From contig NZ_JAEMUW010000029.1 of the NCBI RefSeq assembly GCF_016598485.1, positions 1-60,059 of the forward strand: a stretch of 60,059 bases of DNA, read 5' to 3'. The translations under genes were made by a program, and so were the position numbers. Source of the stretch: Micromonospora coerulea. Lineage in GTDB: Bacteria; Actinomycetota; Actinomycetes; Mycobacteriales; Micromonosporaceae. The notes beneath the pieces are model-generated. The model made no database searches. It saw nothing but the letters and a program-made list of their open reading frames with translations, and was not told the DNA's origin. This document shows positions 44,420-53,874 of this stretch, in pieces; position 1 is the first letter of the stretch; each line of letters starts with the position of its first letter.

Positions 44420-44730
44420 CTACCGCCCCGCCCAGGCCCGGTAGGCGTCGATCCAGTCGGCGCCGTCCGGTGCAGGTGTGGGCAGCGGCAGGTCGAGCAG
44501 GTCGATCTTCTGCCGGTGGCGGCCCCGGGCGCAGACCGCGACGATGCCGTCGACGGTGAGGTCGACCTTCCGCACGATTACCTCCATGCCGAGGACGTGG
44601 TGGTAAACGGCACCGTCAGATGCTCTTCGAGCATGGTGAACAGGCCGGTGAGCTGTTCGTCGTCGCCGTACGCGTCGACGGTGGCCCCTTCGATCATCGC
44701 CTCGAGCGCCGCACTCCGCTTCGATGCCAT
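44420..44730 (-). pseudogene. small conserved protein (often labelled calcium-binding), frameshifted
   Basis: From ATG 44730 the product reads MASKRSAALEAMIEGATVDA, then YGDDEQLTGLFTMLEEHLTV and PFTT. One missing base at about 44595-44603 shifts the frame. The continuation VLGMEVIVRKVDLTVDGIVA, then VCARGRHRQKIDLLDLPLPT and DWIDAYRAWAGR, completes a protein of about 103 residues. Databases label such proteins calcium-binding, with little evidence as far as I know. It is the first gene of the leftward operon, and 60 bp separate its start from the divergent primase gene. Confidence 0.7.
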
Positions 44731-44790
44731 CGGCGCAGGATAGCGGACCCGTCCCGGGATGCTCGAAGCCCGATACCCGAGGATGGTCCG

Positions 44791-46675
44791 GTGGGCTCTG
44801 TGGACGAGTTCGAGGGTCTTCGCCGCGAGCTGCAGCGGTTACGGGCGGAGAACGCCCGGCTGTCACGGCTGCTCGAACTGCGCGGTCAGGACACGGCTCC
44901 TGCGCCGGAGCAGCTGTCCGCGCCGGCCGCTGCGCCGGGTTTGGTCACGATGGCCTCACCGGTGGCGGACAAGCTGGCGCTGTTCGCCGACCGGTTCCGG
45001 GCCCGCGTCGACGTGTACGCGGTGCGGTGGGAGAACACCCGCACCGGCGCTGCCGGGTGGATGCCCGCCGTCGCCGGCGGCTGGCGTAAGGGCATGGACC
45101 GGCGCGGCGCTACTTACCTGCCCCGTACGGGGGAGGTCGTCGCCGCTCATCTCGTCGGCGACGTGTTCATGGGGCTGTACCCGCTGCTGCCCGGCAACAC
45201 CTGCCACTTCGTCGTGGCCGACTTCGACGGAGCGACGGCGGTGCTCGACGCCCTCGCCTACGTCAAGGCGGCGCGGGCCAGCGCTGTGCCGGCGGCATTG
45301 GAGATCTCCCAGTCCGGTCACGGCGCCCACGTGTGGATCTTTTTCGCCAGTGTGGTCCCGGCGACGACGGCGCGGGCCGTCGGAACCGCCCTACTGCACG
45401 AGGCGATGGTGCTGCGCGGGTCGATGGACCTGCGGTCGTACGACCGGCTGTTCCCCAACCAGGATGTCCTACCCGAGGGTGGCTTCGGCAACCTCATCGC
45501 CGCGCCGCTGCAGGGCCGGCGCCGCAAGGACGGGCTAACGACGTTCCTCGATCTAGGCACGCTCGAGCCGTACGCCGACCAGTGGGCGTTCCTGTCGACG
45601 CTGGACCGGCTCAGCGCCAGCGACGCGGAACGCATCGCCCGGCAGGCGAAGCGTGCCACCACCGGCGCGGACGTCGCCGCGATGAGCCGGTCCGATGCGA
45701 CTCGAGTAAACCCTGCGCTGCCACCGGTGGTGCACGCGGAAGCCGGTGCCGGGCTGAGCCTCGACGCCGCGCAACTCACCCCGGCCGCGCTGGCGACGTT
45801 CAAGCACGCCGCCGCCATGGCCAACCCGAAGTTCTACGAACTGCAGCGACTGCGCAAGTCCACCTGGGACACCCCAACGATTCATCCGCGGCTACGACCT
45901 CACCCTCGACGACCGTCTGGTACTACCGCGCGGCCTGCGCCACACGATCGCCGCGATCGTCGAACACGCCGGATCGCGGTTGGCCGTCACCGACGGGCGA
46001 AACCCGGGCAGCGAGATCGATACCGCGTTCACCGCCGAACTCACCGACAAGCAGAGCACCGCGGTCGGCGCGCTTCTCGCCCACGACGATGGGGTGCTCG
46101 TCGCCCCACCCGGATCCGGCAAGACCGTCATGGCGTGCGCCGTGATCGCCGAGCGCGGCACCTCCACCCTGGTCCTCGTCGACCGCAAAGCCCTCGCCGA
46201 CCAATGGCGCACCCGCATCGAACAGTTCCTCGGCATCCGGGCCGGCCAACTCGGCGGCGGCCGGCGCAAGCTCACCGGCACAGTGGACATCGCGCTGTTG
46301 CCCTCCCTGGCCAGACGCGACGACATCGCCACACTCACCCAGGGGTACGGGCACGTCATCATCGACGAGTGCCACCACCTCGCGGCCGCCGCGTACGAGC
46401 ACTCCGTCAAACGGATCGCCGCGCAGTTCTGGCTCGGCCTCACCGCCACACCGGCCCGGCGTGACGGCCGCGCACTGGCTCGACCTGGTCAAACCTTCGC
46501 AGCGCGGGTAGACACCCACACGGTTCTGGGCCGACAGCGCCATGAAACCTTCGTGCAGAGGGCGGCTGGCCCCACGGACGCCAACGCCCGCAAGTTGAGG
46601 TGCCCAGCATGTGCCATCTCGAATGGTTGCGGCCGGCCTTCGCTCCTACCGCCCACCGGGCGCCACACTACGTGA
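44791..46675 (+). pseudogene. TOTE conflict-type archaeo-eukaryotic primase fused to SF2 helicase; frameshifted and truncated
   Basis: A coiled coil (EFEGLRRELQRLRAENARLS) leads into the primase domain: RATYLPRTGEVV-like GATYLPRTGEVVAAHLVGDV, CHFVVADFDGATAVLDALAY with the DxD-type metal site, ALEISQSGHGAHVWIFFASV and LRSYDRLFPNQDVLPEGGFG. This matches the AEP of TOTE conflict systems. At about 45876 an extra base shifts the frame. Then RFIRGYDLTLDDRLVLPRGL and the helicase follow, with VAPPGSGKTVMACAV (Walker A), VIIDECHHLAAAAYE (DECH) and WLGLTATPARRDG (motif III). Motifs IV-VI and everything after are absent. The product would be inactive as a helicase; the primase half (to about residue 362) could still be made. 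Confidence 0.85.
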
Positions 46676-46774
46676 CGAGTGAGTGACAGTGTCCGGTGCG
46701 CGGTCGTGCCGATGAGCGCGAACATCACGCCGAGCCGTCCAGGGCTTATTGCAATTGAGGATTGCCCGTCCGGA

Positions 46775-47140
46775 TCAGTTCGTGCAGAGACAGAAGGGGT
46801 GACCTGCCGGGTCGAGGAAGACCCGGAAAGACGTACTGGCTTGGTGCGGGTGTTTGGTTGCGCCGAGATCGAGCACTGCCGCCTCGGCGGCATCGAGGTC
46901 GTCAACGATCACATCGAGGTGCATCTGCTGGGGCAGTTCCTGGGTTGGCCACACCGGCGGCGTGTACCCATTTACCTGCTGGAAGGAGATGCACTGACCG
47001 TACTCCGCCCGAACCTCGGCCCAGTCGGAGGAGACGTCGACCTTCCAATCCAACATCGCGCCGTAGAACCTTGCGAGCGCACCAGGATCGGGACAGTCGA
47101 TGACGATGCTGGGGAAGCGAGCGATGGCCATGCCGGCCAT
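46775..47140 (-). CDS. VOC (glyoxalase/bleomycin resistance-like) family protein
   Basis: The 121-residue protein has the VOC pattern: ARFPSIVIDCPDPGALARFY, then GAMLDWKVDVSSDWAEVRAE, QQMHLDVIVDDLDAAEAAVL with the metal-ligand His, and FRVFLDPAGHPFCLCTN. One or two paired beta-alpha-beta modules form the domain. Many stand-alone members are uncharacterised dioxygenase- or resistance-like proteins. The ATG at 47140 is used, and the second Met at 47131 is possible. The 99 bp between the helicase remnant and this gene hold no gene, and neither does 47141-47429. Confidence 0.85.
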   Translation of the reverse strand: MAGMAIARFPSIVIDCPDPGALARFYGAMLDWKVDVSSDWAEVRAEYGQCISFQQVNGYTPPVWPTQELPQQMHLDVIVDDLDAAEAAVLDLGATKHPHQASTSFRVFLDPAGHPFCLCTN

Positions 47141-47429
47141 GGTACGGACGGTTGCGGACGACGGCCGGATTGCCTCGGTGACGTGCCGCGCTGTTGGCCG
47201 TCGAACGTCCTCTCACTCATGCCGCCGATCGTGCGCGCCGCCCGGCGGCGCGACCGTAACTGCCTGTAGCCGGCCCATGTGGGGTAGGCATCCTGTCGTG
47301 CCGATGTGAGTGCGTTCGTGGCCACCGAGAAGGCCGGCGATCATGCCGGGGGTTTGGGCGTTTGGCTCGTCCATGGCGTGGCCGTTGACACGCGATGATC
47401 CTTCCTTCTCCTCTGAGCGGATGTGGAGG

Positions 47430-48740
47430 TCAGCAGGTGACCAGCACGACCGGCCGTGATCCGTAGTAGTAGGCGCTGTCGCCCTGGCGCTCGCCCGCAC
47501 CGGGTTTGAGCCGCTCGATGACAACGAACCCGTCGTTGGCATACATGGAGAAGGCCTTCCACCCGGTTCCACCAGGCAGTGGAACTGTCGCTCGCACCGT
47601 GCCTGTCCTCGCATCGAGACAGGCGAGCTCGTTTGCCGACGTCAAAAGGTAAACCGCATCGGCGCTGGCGGCTATCGCGCTGCCCCGGCTTTCGAGGGCG
47701 ATCTGCCACATCTCGTCACCGGTATCTCGTCGTAAGCCGATGACCTGTCCGCGTGTCCGGCGGACAACGACATCACCGGCGATGACGTCATCGATGTCGG
47801 ATGACGCTACGGGTTCCCTGGTAACGGAGCCCTCGGCCTGGATACGCCATGTCTCGTCCGGGCCTACTTGGAAGCCCTGGCATTCCGAGGACTCGGTGCG
47901 GCACGTAGTCAGCCAGCGAATCCAGGAACGTTCCGCTGGAGCTGATGAGGAGGAAACGCCCGGTGGCACCCAGGTGCCGATGGGGCGACCGGTGCCGGCA
48001 TCGTAGAGGTGCATCGTGTGCAACCCGTTGGAGCACAAGATCGTGGCGAAGACCTGCTCGCCGGTCCAGTCAACGCCATGGCAGGTTGGCAGATCGACGC
48101 TCCACAACTGACGGCCGCTGATCGGATCGAACGCATCGACCTTGGTATCACCGGAGCTGATTACCACAGGGGACGAGCCGGACCGGGCGCTGTAGAGGCT
48201 GAAGAGCGTTTCGTCGCCGTAGACCGTGTGGGTGCCAGTGCGTCGCCCCCAGTACTCATCGCTGTCTTTGGTCTGGACCCGGGCCGTCCAGGCGATATCT
48301 CCACGTTCGGCGTGCAGCGCCACGAGTAGGCCGTCGGACCACTTCACCACGACTGCGGCCGGGGCGGTGTCGGCGGCACCGAAGGCGACGATGCCGACAA
48401 CCTCAGCCGGCCACCGGCGGTAGGACCAGTAGGAATCCGTACCGTCAGGCGCGGTGAGCGGCTCGGCCCACACGTCGTTTTGTGTCGCGAAGACGCGCAG
48501 ACGACAGTCCAGAATCAGCGGGGACGCGCGAAGCTGGGCAACAACCCCGATACTGGCTGCTGCTGGTGCTGGGTATGACACCTCCGCCGTCGAAAGCCGA
48601 GACCCGGGACGTAACACGAGCAGCGGCACCGATACGCATGACACGACGGCCAGGACTGCGACTACCACCGCCCAAACCCACCACGGCCACCACCCGGCGA
48701 TACTCGCGAAGATCCTCGTTCGACTCATAACGAGGGACAT
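47430..48740 (-). CDS. membrane-anchored PQQ-like beta-propeller protein
   Basis: A 436-residue protein with a single N-terminal transmembrane helix (WWVWAVVVAVLAVVSCVSVP) and an extracytoplasmic WD/PQQ-type propeller. Blade phrases include LLVALHAERGDIAWTARVQT, AFDPISGRQLWSVDL, HLYDAGTGRPIGTWVPPG, GLRRDTGDEMWQIALESR and CLDARTGTVRATVPLPGG. The propeller lacks the dehydrogenase active site, so a binding or scaffold role is likely. The start at 48740 (or 48728) puts the membrane helix near the front. It is not similar to the propeller of the giant phosphoesterase beyond the fold. Confidence 0.8.
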   Translation of the reverse strand: MSLVMSRTRIFASIAGWWPWWVWAVVVAVLAVVSCVSVPLLVLRPGSRLSTAEVSYPAPAAASIGVVAQLRASPLILDCRLRVFATQNDVWAEPLTAPDGTDSYWSYRRWPAEVVGIVAFGAADTAPAAVVVKWSDGLLVALHAERGDIAWTARVQTKDSDEYWGRRTGTHTVYGDETLFSLYSARSGSSPVVISSGDTKVDAFDPISGRQLWSVDLPTCHGVDWTGEQVFATILCSNGLHTMHLYDAGTGRPIGTWVPPGVSSSSAPAERSWIRWLTTCRTESSECQGFQVGPDETWRIQAEGSVTREPVASSDIDDVIAGDVVVRRTRGQVIGLRRDTGDEMWQIALESRGSAIAASADAVYLLTSANELACLDARTGTVRATVPLPGGTGWKAFSMYANDGFVVIERLKPGAGERQGDSAYYYGSRPVVLVTC

Positions 48741-48950
48741 TAGGCGACCCAAGTCATCGACGCGGGTAGGGCGGGTGTAGGTGCAACCGAGACGGCAGGC
48801 GGCACGCGAACGCTTGGGACTGAGCCGCAGGAACGACATTGGCCCGTGCTCATCTGCCGCTGACCGCGCTGGTCGCAGCTCCGGTAATGCGTCGCTCCGC
48901 GAGGGTCAGTCCCACCCGACGCCACATGGCGGCCCTCATAGACTTTGTTG

Positions 48951-49466
48951 GTGCAGGACGAGGACCGTACGTTGCCGGCCGCGCTGGCCGCAGCCCACGC
49001 TGAAGGCTTTTCCGCCGACCATGACGGTCACGACTTCGACCCGTACGACGAGTTCATGTGGTCCGTCGAAACGGTTGAGTGGTGGCAGTCTTGGACCGGC
49101 AACCCGACCGCGGGCACCGTACCGTTCCGAGTCTTCGGACAAGACGGGTCTGGCGGTCTGGCGGCCTTCTGGATCCGCGTGCCTGATGCCCCGATCGAGA
49201 CCCAGCCCATCGTGTTGATCGGCTCCGAGGGCGAGCTGCACGTGATCGCCAGCAACCTCGGCGACTACCTGTGGCTGCTGGCCAACGGCGTCGGCCCCCT
49301 CGAGACCGTCGACGGCATCCACCGCACGACCACGCCCATCCCCACGCTTACCGCGATCGCGCAGCGCTACACCGGCGAGATGCACCGGCCCACCGCGACG
49401 GTGATCAACGCAGCCAAAGCCGAGCTCCACGGGCTAACAACGCTGGTCGACGCGACCGCGCGGTAG
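48951..49466 (+). CDS. SMI1/KNR4 (SUKH)-like protein
   Basis: A 171-residue acidic protein. The phrases VPFRVFGQDGSGGLAAFWIR and QPIVLIGSEGELHVIASNLG, then DYLWLLANGVGPLE, match SUKH-superfamily proteins, in which the LGSEGE and YLWLLA features recur. SUKH proteins often act as immunity proteins against polymorphic toxins, and others have unrelated roles. The start at GTG 48951 has no clear ribosome site. It begins a run of small rightward genes of similar size and style up to 52284. Confidence 0.6.
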   Translation: MQDEDRTLPAALAAAHAEGFSADHDGHDFDPYDEFMWSVETVEWWQSWTGNPTAGTVPFRVFGQDGSGGLAAFWIRVPDAPIETQPIVLIGSEGELHVIASNLGDYLWLLANGVGPLETVDGIHRTTTPIPTLTAIAQRYTGEMHRPTATVINAAKAELHGLTTLVDATAR

Positions 49467-49637
49467 TTGCTGTCCACACCCCGTTCACGGGCTCTGTGTC
49501 CCGGGCTGGCCGCCATTATCCGTCGCATGCGTCCGACACGGGCGCGCCAACCATCCGCTCACTGCGCAGACCGCGCGTTGGCCCGGCCGGCGCATTGCGC
49601 TGTCGCGAGTTGAGGTTGCTTAAACGGTCATCTGATC

Positions 49638-50129
49638 ATGGTGTTGCGGGCGCCGCGCCGCGGCTGGGAAGATCTTGCCGTGCTGGAGACCGATGAGTCG
49701 TACCGTGGCGGCGCCGAGAAGACCTGTGAGTGCTGCGGGCAACCCAGCGGCCGCACCTGGTGCATGGTGACTCGTGACAGCCTCCCGTACGCGGTGTTCT
49801 TTGCCGCCTGTTACAACCACGCTGGCGTACGCGAAAGCTGGATTGACGTGGTATTCGGTACGTGGGGTCAGGACACCGACTACGACGACCACCTCACTTT
49901 CGGCTGCCGCTTCGGCCCAGGCGCCGGCAGCGATCTGCCTGGGGCTACTGTGGTAGACGCTGCCTCGGTGGCGCCAGACGGCCCCCTCTACGGTCACAAG
50001 CTCACTCGAGTCGAGGCCCTGGCCCACCCAAAACTCAGCGAGTTCTGGGAAGTGATCGACTTCGTCGGGGCGACCGACCCGCTGGTACACCAGCACCACT
50101 ACGGGCATCGGGCACCTGCGAGCCAGTAA
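49638..50129 (+). CDS. hypothetical Cys-rich-front protein
   Basis: A 163-residue protein. After a variable start it reads KTCECCGQPSGRTWCMVTRD, a likely small zinc knuckle. A globular part follows (YAVFFAACYNHAGVRESWID, then VVFGTWGQDTDYDDHLTFGC), and VEALAHPKLSEFWEVIDFVG near the end. I do not recognise the family. The ATG at 49638 is used, but GTG at 49678 (reading LETDESYRGG) is a good alternative. It is one of a series of small orphan genes that might be immunity proteins. Confidence 0.55.
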   Translation: MVLRAPRRGWEDLAVLETDESYRGGAEKTCECCGQPSGRTWCMVTRDSLPYAVFFAACYNHAGVRESWIDVVFGTWGQDTDYDDHLTFGCRFGPGAGSDLPGATVVDAASVAPDGPLYGHKLTRVEALAHPKLSEFWEVIDFVGATDPLVHQHHYGHRAPASQ

Positions 50130-50304
50130 CGCCGTCAACGGCAGATCGCTAACTGACGGGACGGACAGGGCGTACTGCTGATCGAACGCCCTGTCTATGC
50201 CGCCGACCGGGCGTCACCTTAGTAAGCGACCGCGGCCCCGAGGCCGTCCGGTCCTGCCGATGAGCGGATGCCCCAGAAGCCCATGGGGTGTGATGATCGC
50301 AGCG

Positions 50305-51172
50305 ATGAACAGCAGTGATGGTTCCGCGTCGATGACCGTGGCACTGGGTTGGGTGGTGGTGCCGTCGCGGACGGTAGTGCTGGCGTGCGGCGGGTTTCTC
50401 GATCAGTGGGCTGGCCTTGGGGATCCGTTGTCGGTTCGTGCGATGCGGGCGGCGGATACGGGCGGCGCCCACCTGCAGGACTGGCTCGCCGAGGCGGTCG
50501 CTGTGCCGGCCGGACCCGGAGCGTTGGCGGTGACTGCGCGCACCCGGCCCGGTACATTCGAGGCAATCGACACCATAGCCACGCTCGACATCGACCTGAA
50601 CCTGCCGTGGTCGGCGGTGTCAGCCGGAAGGGAACCGGTGGTGCTGGGTGATCTGCCCGTGGACCCGTCCGGGATGGTCATCGGTGACGCGGTCGCGCTT
50701 GACTCATGGTTCGGCTTCCTGCCGATGGCGCGCACTGTTGACGGGTTAGCTGACCTGCGAATCTGGGGCAAAGGCGATGAGGAGGCTTGGACGCACTTCG
50801 GTGCGCAACCGATTCCGGCGCTCCACACCAACCGCCTGCACGGCTGGTTGGATCTACCCGTCGAAGTCGCGCATGAGCGGGCGGTGGCGATCAACCGGTG
50901 GGCGGTCGCGCGGGGTCACTTCGCACATGGCGTCCGTCGACCTACACAGCCATCACCATCTCGGATGGCGAGCCGGCTGGCAGGATCCCCTCGGCGCCGG
51001 AGTGATCGAGGTAGCCGGCTGCCCGATCCTTTGTGTTGGCTGGGCACCGAGCGAACTTCAGCGATTCAAAGCAGGCAGGTCGTTTGGACAGGTGTACCCG
51101 CTGACTCTGGAGCACGTCGCGGGCAAGGCCGTACTGCGGTGGAGCATCCCGCCCGCCGCCACCGAGGTCTGA
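50305..51172 (+). pseudogene. conserved small-locus hypothetical protein, frameshifted near 50920
   Basis: The first part (ALGWVVVPSRTVVLACGGFL, then GTFEAIDTIATLDIDLNLPW and SWFGFLPMARTVDGLADLRI) is coding to about VARGHF. The continuing protein lies in another frame: ASVDLHSHHHLGWRAGWQDP, then LGAGVIEVAGCPILCVGWAP and FGQVYPLTLEHVAGKAVLRW, ending at 51172. The two parts join at about 50915-50930. The complete protein would have about 290 residues. No family was recognised. Confidence 0.55.
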
Positions 51173-51218
51173 CGAGTTCGGCAATCGGCGCTACGAGGCG
51201 ACGCTGGATACTGACCCG

Positions 51219-51755
51219 GTGATCACCTTGCCGCACCGCCTGTCGGGATTGTCCAAGGCGACCTGGACCGACGCCGACTTCCCGAGCATGGGATGGCATG
51301 ACTGCCGGGTCCATGCCGTGAGCATCGACGAGTACGCGGATGACACCCTTCCGCCCGCCAGGGTGCTGCTGGATTTCGACTACATCGTGCGGTGGGTGCA
51401 ACCTGCAGGACGAGTCCGCATTTCACCTTCTGGATTGCGCCCGCGACGCTCGTGTCCGAACGGGCGTGGAACATCGACGGCAGGCTCGGCCCGCTCCACG
51501 AAGTCATGGAGTTCGCCGACGTTCACCGACATGATTCCCCAGACAGCAGCCCGGATCCGTTGTGGCACATTGAGGGTCAGAACTTCGAGCTCCGCCTCCG
51601 AGCTGTTGGCTACACCCAGTACCTCCGGTTGCCGCCACAACACGTCCCCCGGCAGGCCCTCAGCTCCACCGAGCGCGCCGGGATCAGCTTCGCCGAGAAG
51701 TCCTTTGCATCACAACGGTGCACGGATGTGGCGCGAGGCGTGCGCCCGAAAGTGA
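51219..51755 (+). pseudogene. hypothetical protein, frameshifted near 51410
   Basis: The frame from GTG 51219 reads LPHRLSGLSKATWTDADFPS, then MGWHDCRVHAVSIDEYADDT and VLLDFDYIVRWVQPAG. After about 51410 another frame carries the continuation FTFWIAPATLVSERAWNIDG, then LWHIEGQNFELRLRAVGYTQ and ISFAEKSFASQ. A single-base indel near 51405-51425 explains this. A HDC-centred opening and FWIAPATLVF-like core suggest a small conserved family often found in immunity-type gene clusters, but I cannot name it. Confidence 0.5.
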
Positions 51756-51834
51756 CGGATGCCGAGCAAGCGCGACCGCGACGAGAATGGCTGCCTGTAC
51801 TGGCAGGGCTGCTTCGAGCAGGCGAGTTGAAGAC

Positions 51835-52284
51835 ATGGGGCGGCAGGGGAGGACCATCAAGATCGTCCAACTGTGGGCCGAGGGACTCGCGCCCGGGTGG
51901 GACGGCCTCTACCGGGCGGACGGCTCTGCCCGCGCCGTCGAGCTCAGCGGCGGAGCGAGGCTGGACTGGTTCGAACTCGGCCCGCCGCTCGACCTGGACG
52001 CCATGCTGGACGAGAATCCCGACTACGTAAGCCACGTCGACATCCTTCGCGGCGCGGACGTTCCCCTACCGGATGGTTCCGGTTACGTCTGCGGCGGCGA
52101 CGGAGCCCACGGCTCTGAAGGCTTCTTCGCCCGACTGGACAAGGACCGGAACCTGATGTGGATCGCGGCGCTGACCGACTCCAACCCGTTCGAAAAGGCG
52201 GAAGTGCGTGGCTCACTGGCCACGTTCACCAACAACCTGGGCAACTCGGTGACGGTCGACCTCGACCATCCCGACTTCGCCTGA
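51835..52284 (+). CDS. hypothetical small protein
   Basis: A 149-residue acidic protein beginning with ATG at 51835, with TIKIVQLWAEGLAPGWDGLY, then LDWFELGPPLDLDAMLDENP, YVCGGDGAHGSEGFFARLDK and NLMWIAALTDSNPFEKAEVR, and ending DLDHPDFA. The alternation of aromatic and acidic residues resembles immunity proteins, but no family is recognised. No strong ribosome site is seen. It closes the run of small rightward genes. Confidence 0.55.
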   Translation: MGRQGRTIKIVQLWAEGLAPGWDGLYRADGSARAVELSGGARLDWFELGPPLDLDAMLDENPDYVSHVDILRGADVPLPDGSGYVCGGDGAHGSEGFFARLDKDRNLMWIAALTDSNPFEKAEVRGSLATFTNNLGNSVTVDLDHPDFA

Positions 52285-52821
52285 GCCTCTCGCGCATCGG
52301 CAACGGGCGGGAGCAGGCCCCCGGGTGCCGGGCGCGCCACCTTGCACCTGCTGGGCCTGGGCAGGTTGGCACCGGGCGATGCCGGACGCGGCAGACACCC
52401 TAACTGTTACGCCGCCTCCTTGAGCAGGGTGGTGCGCGTCGGATGGCGCGCTTGGGTCATACACTCATTTGCCGCTGGTCGCGCGGGGCCGATGTCAGTG
52501 CATCCCCTGTCGTATCCCTGTGGTGGCTCCGCGAAACCCGGGGAACATCAGCCGGCTGCACCGCGCTGCTGTCGGCGTGCACCAACGACGGAGCATCGGC
52601 CGGTCGGGCGGCTCCCATGACGTCTCAAGGTCGGTGGTCCGTCGGAGGTGTCCGCCGGACCACCGGGCGATGAAAGGGAGGCGATGATGCCGATTGTCGG
52701 CATGGCCACGGGAGGTGGTGGCGTTGTCGCAGCACGTCGACGGCCCCCGCGGTCGGGTTCTTTCCCGCACCCCTTAAAGCGACGCCCCTGTTGGCCCGTT
52801 CTGACCCGGTACCGGGTTTCC
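52285..52821. other. intergenic region with one hairpin
   Basis: Open frames here are noise. A 10-bp perfect stem, CGGTGGTCCG with CGGACCACCG (52632-52641 and 52656-52665), lies between the rightward small gene and the leftward helix-turn-helix gene and may terminate transcription from both. Confidence 0.45.
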
Positions 52822-53547
52822 CTACTCAGTAACTGGTCCGGCTTGCCGGCGACGCAGCGTGCGGATCCACCCCTGGGCAGTGTGCCGCGGCACGTTGTAG
52901 TGGTCGGCGACGGCAGTCACACTCGCGGCCTGCTGGTAGACCGCTTCGAGATCGGCTGGTGAGCGTCGGTACACCCGCCCCTCGCCCCCGGAGGCCCCAC
53001 CTTCGGAGGTCCGCTTCGTGGCCTTCCCCGCCGTACGCGTGGCCTTGGCGCCCGCTGCGGTTTTTGCCTTGCCCGCTCGGCTGCGGGTCGCGCCAGCGCC
53101 CGACGCCCGGCTGGTCTTCTTCAAATCGCTTGCCGTGGTCGCCGGTGAAACCTGCTTGGGCACCACGACGTCAACCGCGCCAGCTTCCACAGTGCTACTC
53201 GTGTCCGGCTCATCGGCAGCCGTTGTAGGGGCGTCGGACTGAGCCGCCGTCGACTCGGCGGTAGGCTCACCGTCGTCAACGGACATACCGCCGGCTGCCG
53301 GCACCTCGCCGGATTCGGCAGTGGGCGACGTCGTTATCGCCTGCCGTCCGCTGGCGGCGGGACCGATGGCCCTCAAGAGCAGGTCCAGATCGACCGCGGG
53401 GATCTGGTGCGCGGTCAGCCCGTCCCCCTGCCCGGCCCGTACCACCAGTTCGGTGATGCGCGGGATGGTGTCGCTGACCTCGACCTTCAGGGTTGTGGTC
53501 GCTCGACTGGGATCGTCTGCGGCGATTGTGATGGTGTACGAACTCAT
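52822..53547 (-). CDS. DNA-binding protein with Lys/Ala-rich linker and C-terminal helix-turn-helix
   Basis: The 241-residue protein has a small N-terminal beta domain (YTITIAADDPSRATTTLKVE, then SDTIPRITELVVRAGQGDG), an acidic/Thr-rich linker, a basic Lys/Ala/Arg-rich stretch (TRSRAGKAKTAAGAKATRTA, then GKATKRTS), and a C-terminal helix-turn-helix (RSPADLEAVYQQAASVTAVA, then DHYNVPRHTAQGWIRTLRRR). This looks like a nucleoid-associated or regulatory protein of actinobacteria, with a linker reminiscent of Lsr2/histone-like tails. The ATG at 53547 follows GGAGGACACG. Confidence 0.65.
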   Translation of the reverse strand: MSSYTITIAADDPSRATTTLKVEVSDTIPRITELVVRAGQGDGLTAHQIPAVDLDLLLRAIGPAASGRQAITTSPTAESGEVPAAGGMSVDDGEPTAESTAAQSDAPTTAADEPDTSSTVEAGAVDVVVPKQVSPATTASDLKKTSRASGAGATRSRAGKAKTAAGAKATRTAGKATKRTSEGGASGGEGRVYRRSPADLEAVYQQAASVTAVADHYNVPRHTAQGWIRTLRRRQAGPVTE

Positions 53548-53874
53548 CGAAACGTGTCCTCCAATGTGGATATGCCGGTCGCCTCGTGTAAGACGTCCGG
53601 CAATGGGACAGAGACTGCACCTGTTCACTGGTCGGTGTTGGTGAAGAAGGTACCGCAAGCTCCCTGAGCTGATATTTCAACCCATCACCCATCCAGGTCG
53701 GTCACTCAAGCGGTACGGGCCTGCGTGTGCCTGATCTTGTCCGCGACGGCAGTTGCGGATTGCGGTGCAGGCGCCTGACGACTCTTGTCCCGCTCTGGGG
53801 AGGTTGGACGGTCTACGACTGCCCGACGAGGAAATCCCGTTTCTCTTCCTGGTCTGGCGAGCAGTCGGGCGTGG
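53548..53874. other. intergenic stretch without recognised features
   Basis: This is the upstream region of the leftward DNA-binding gene and presumably holds its promoter. I see no gene, hairpin or repeat. Confidence 0.35.
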
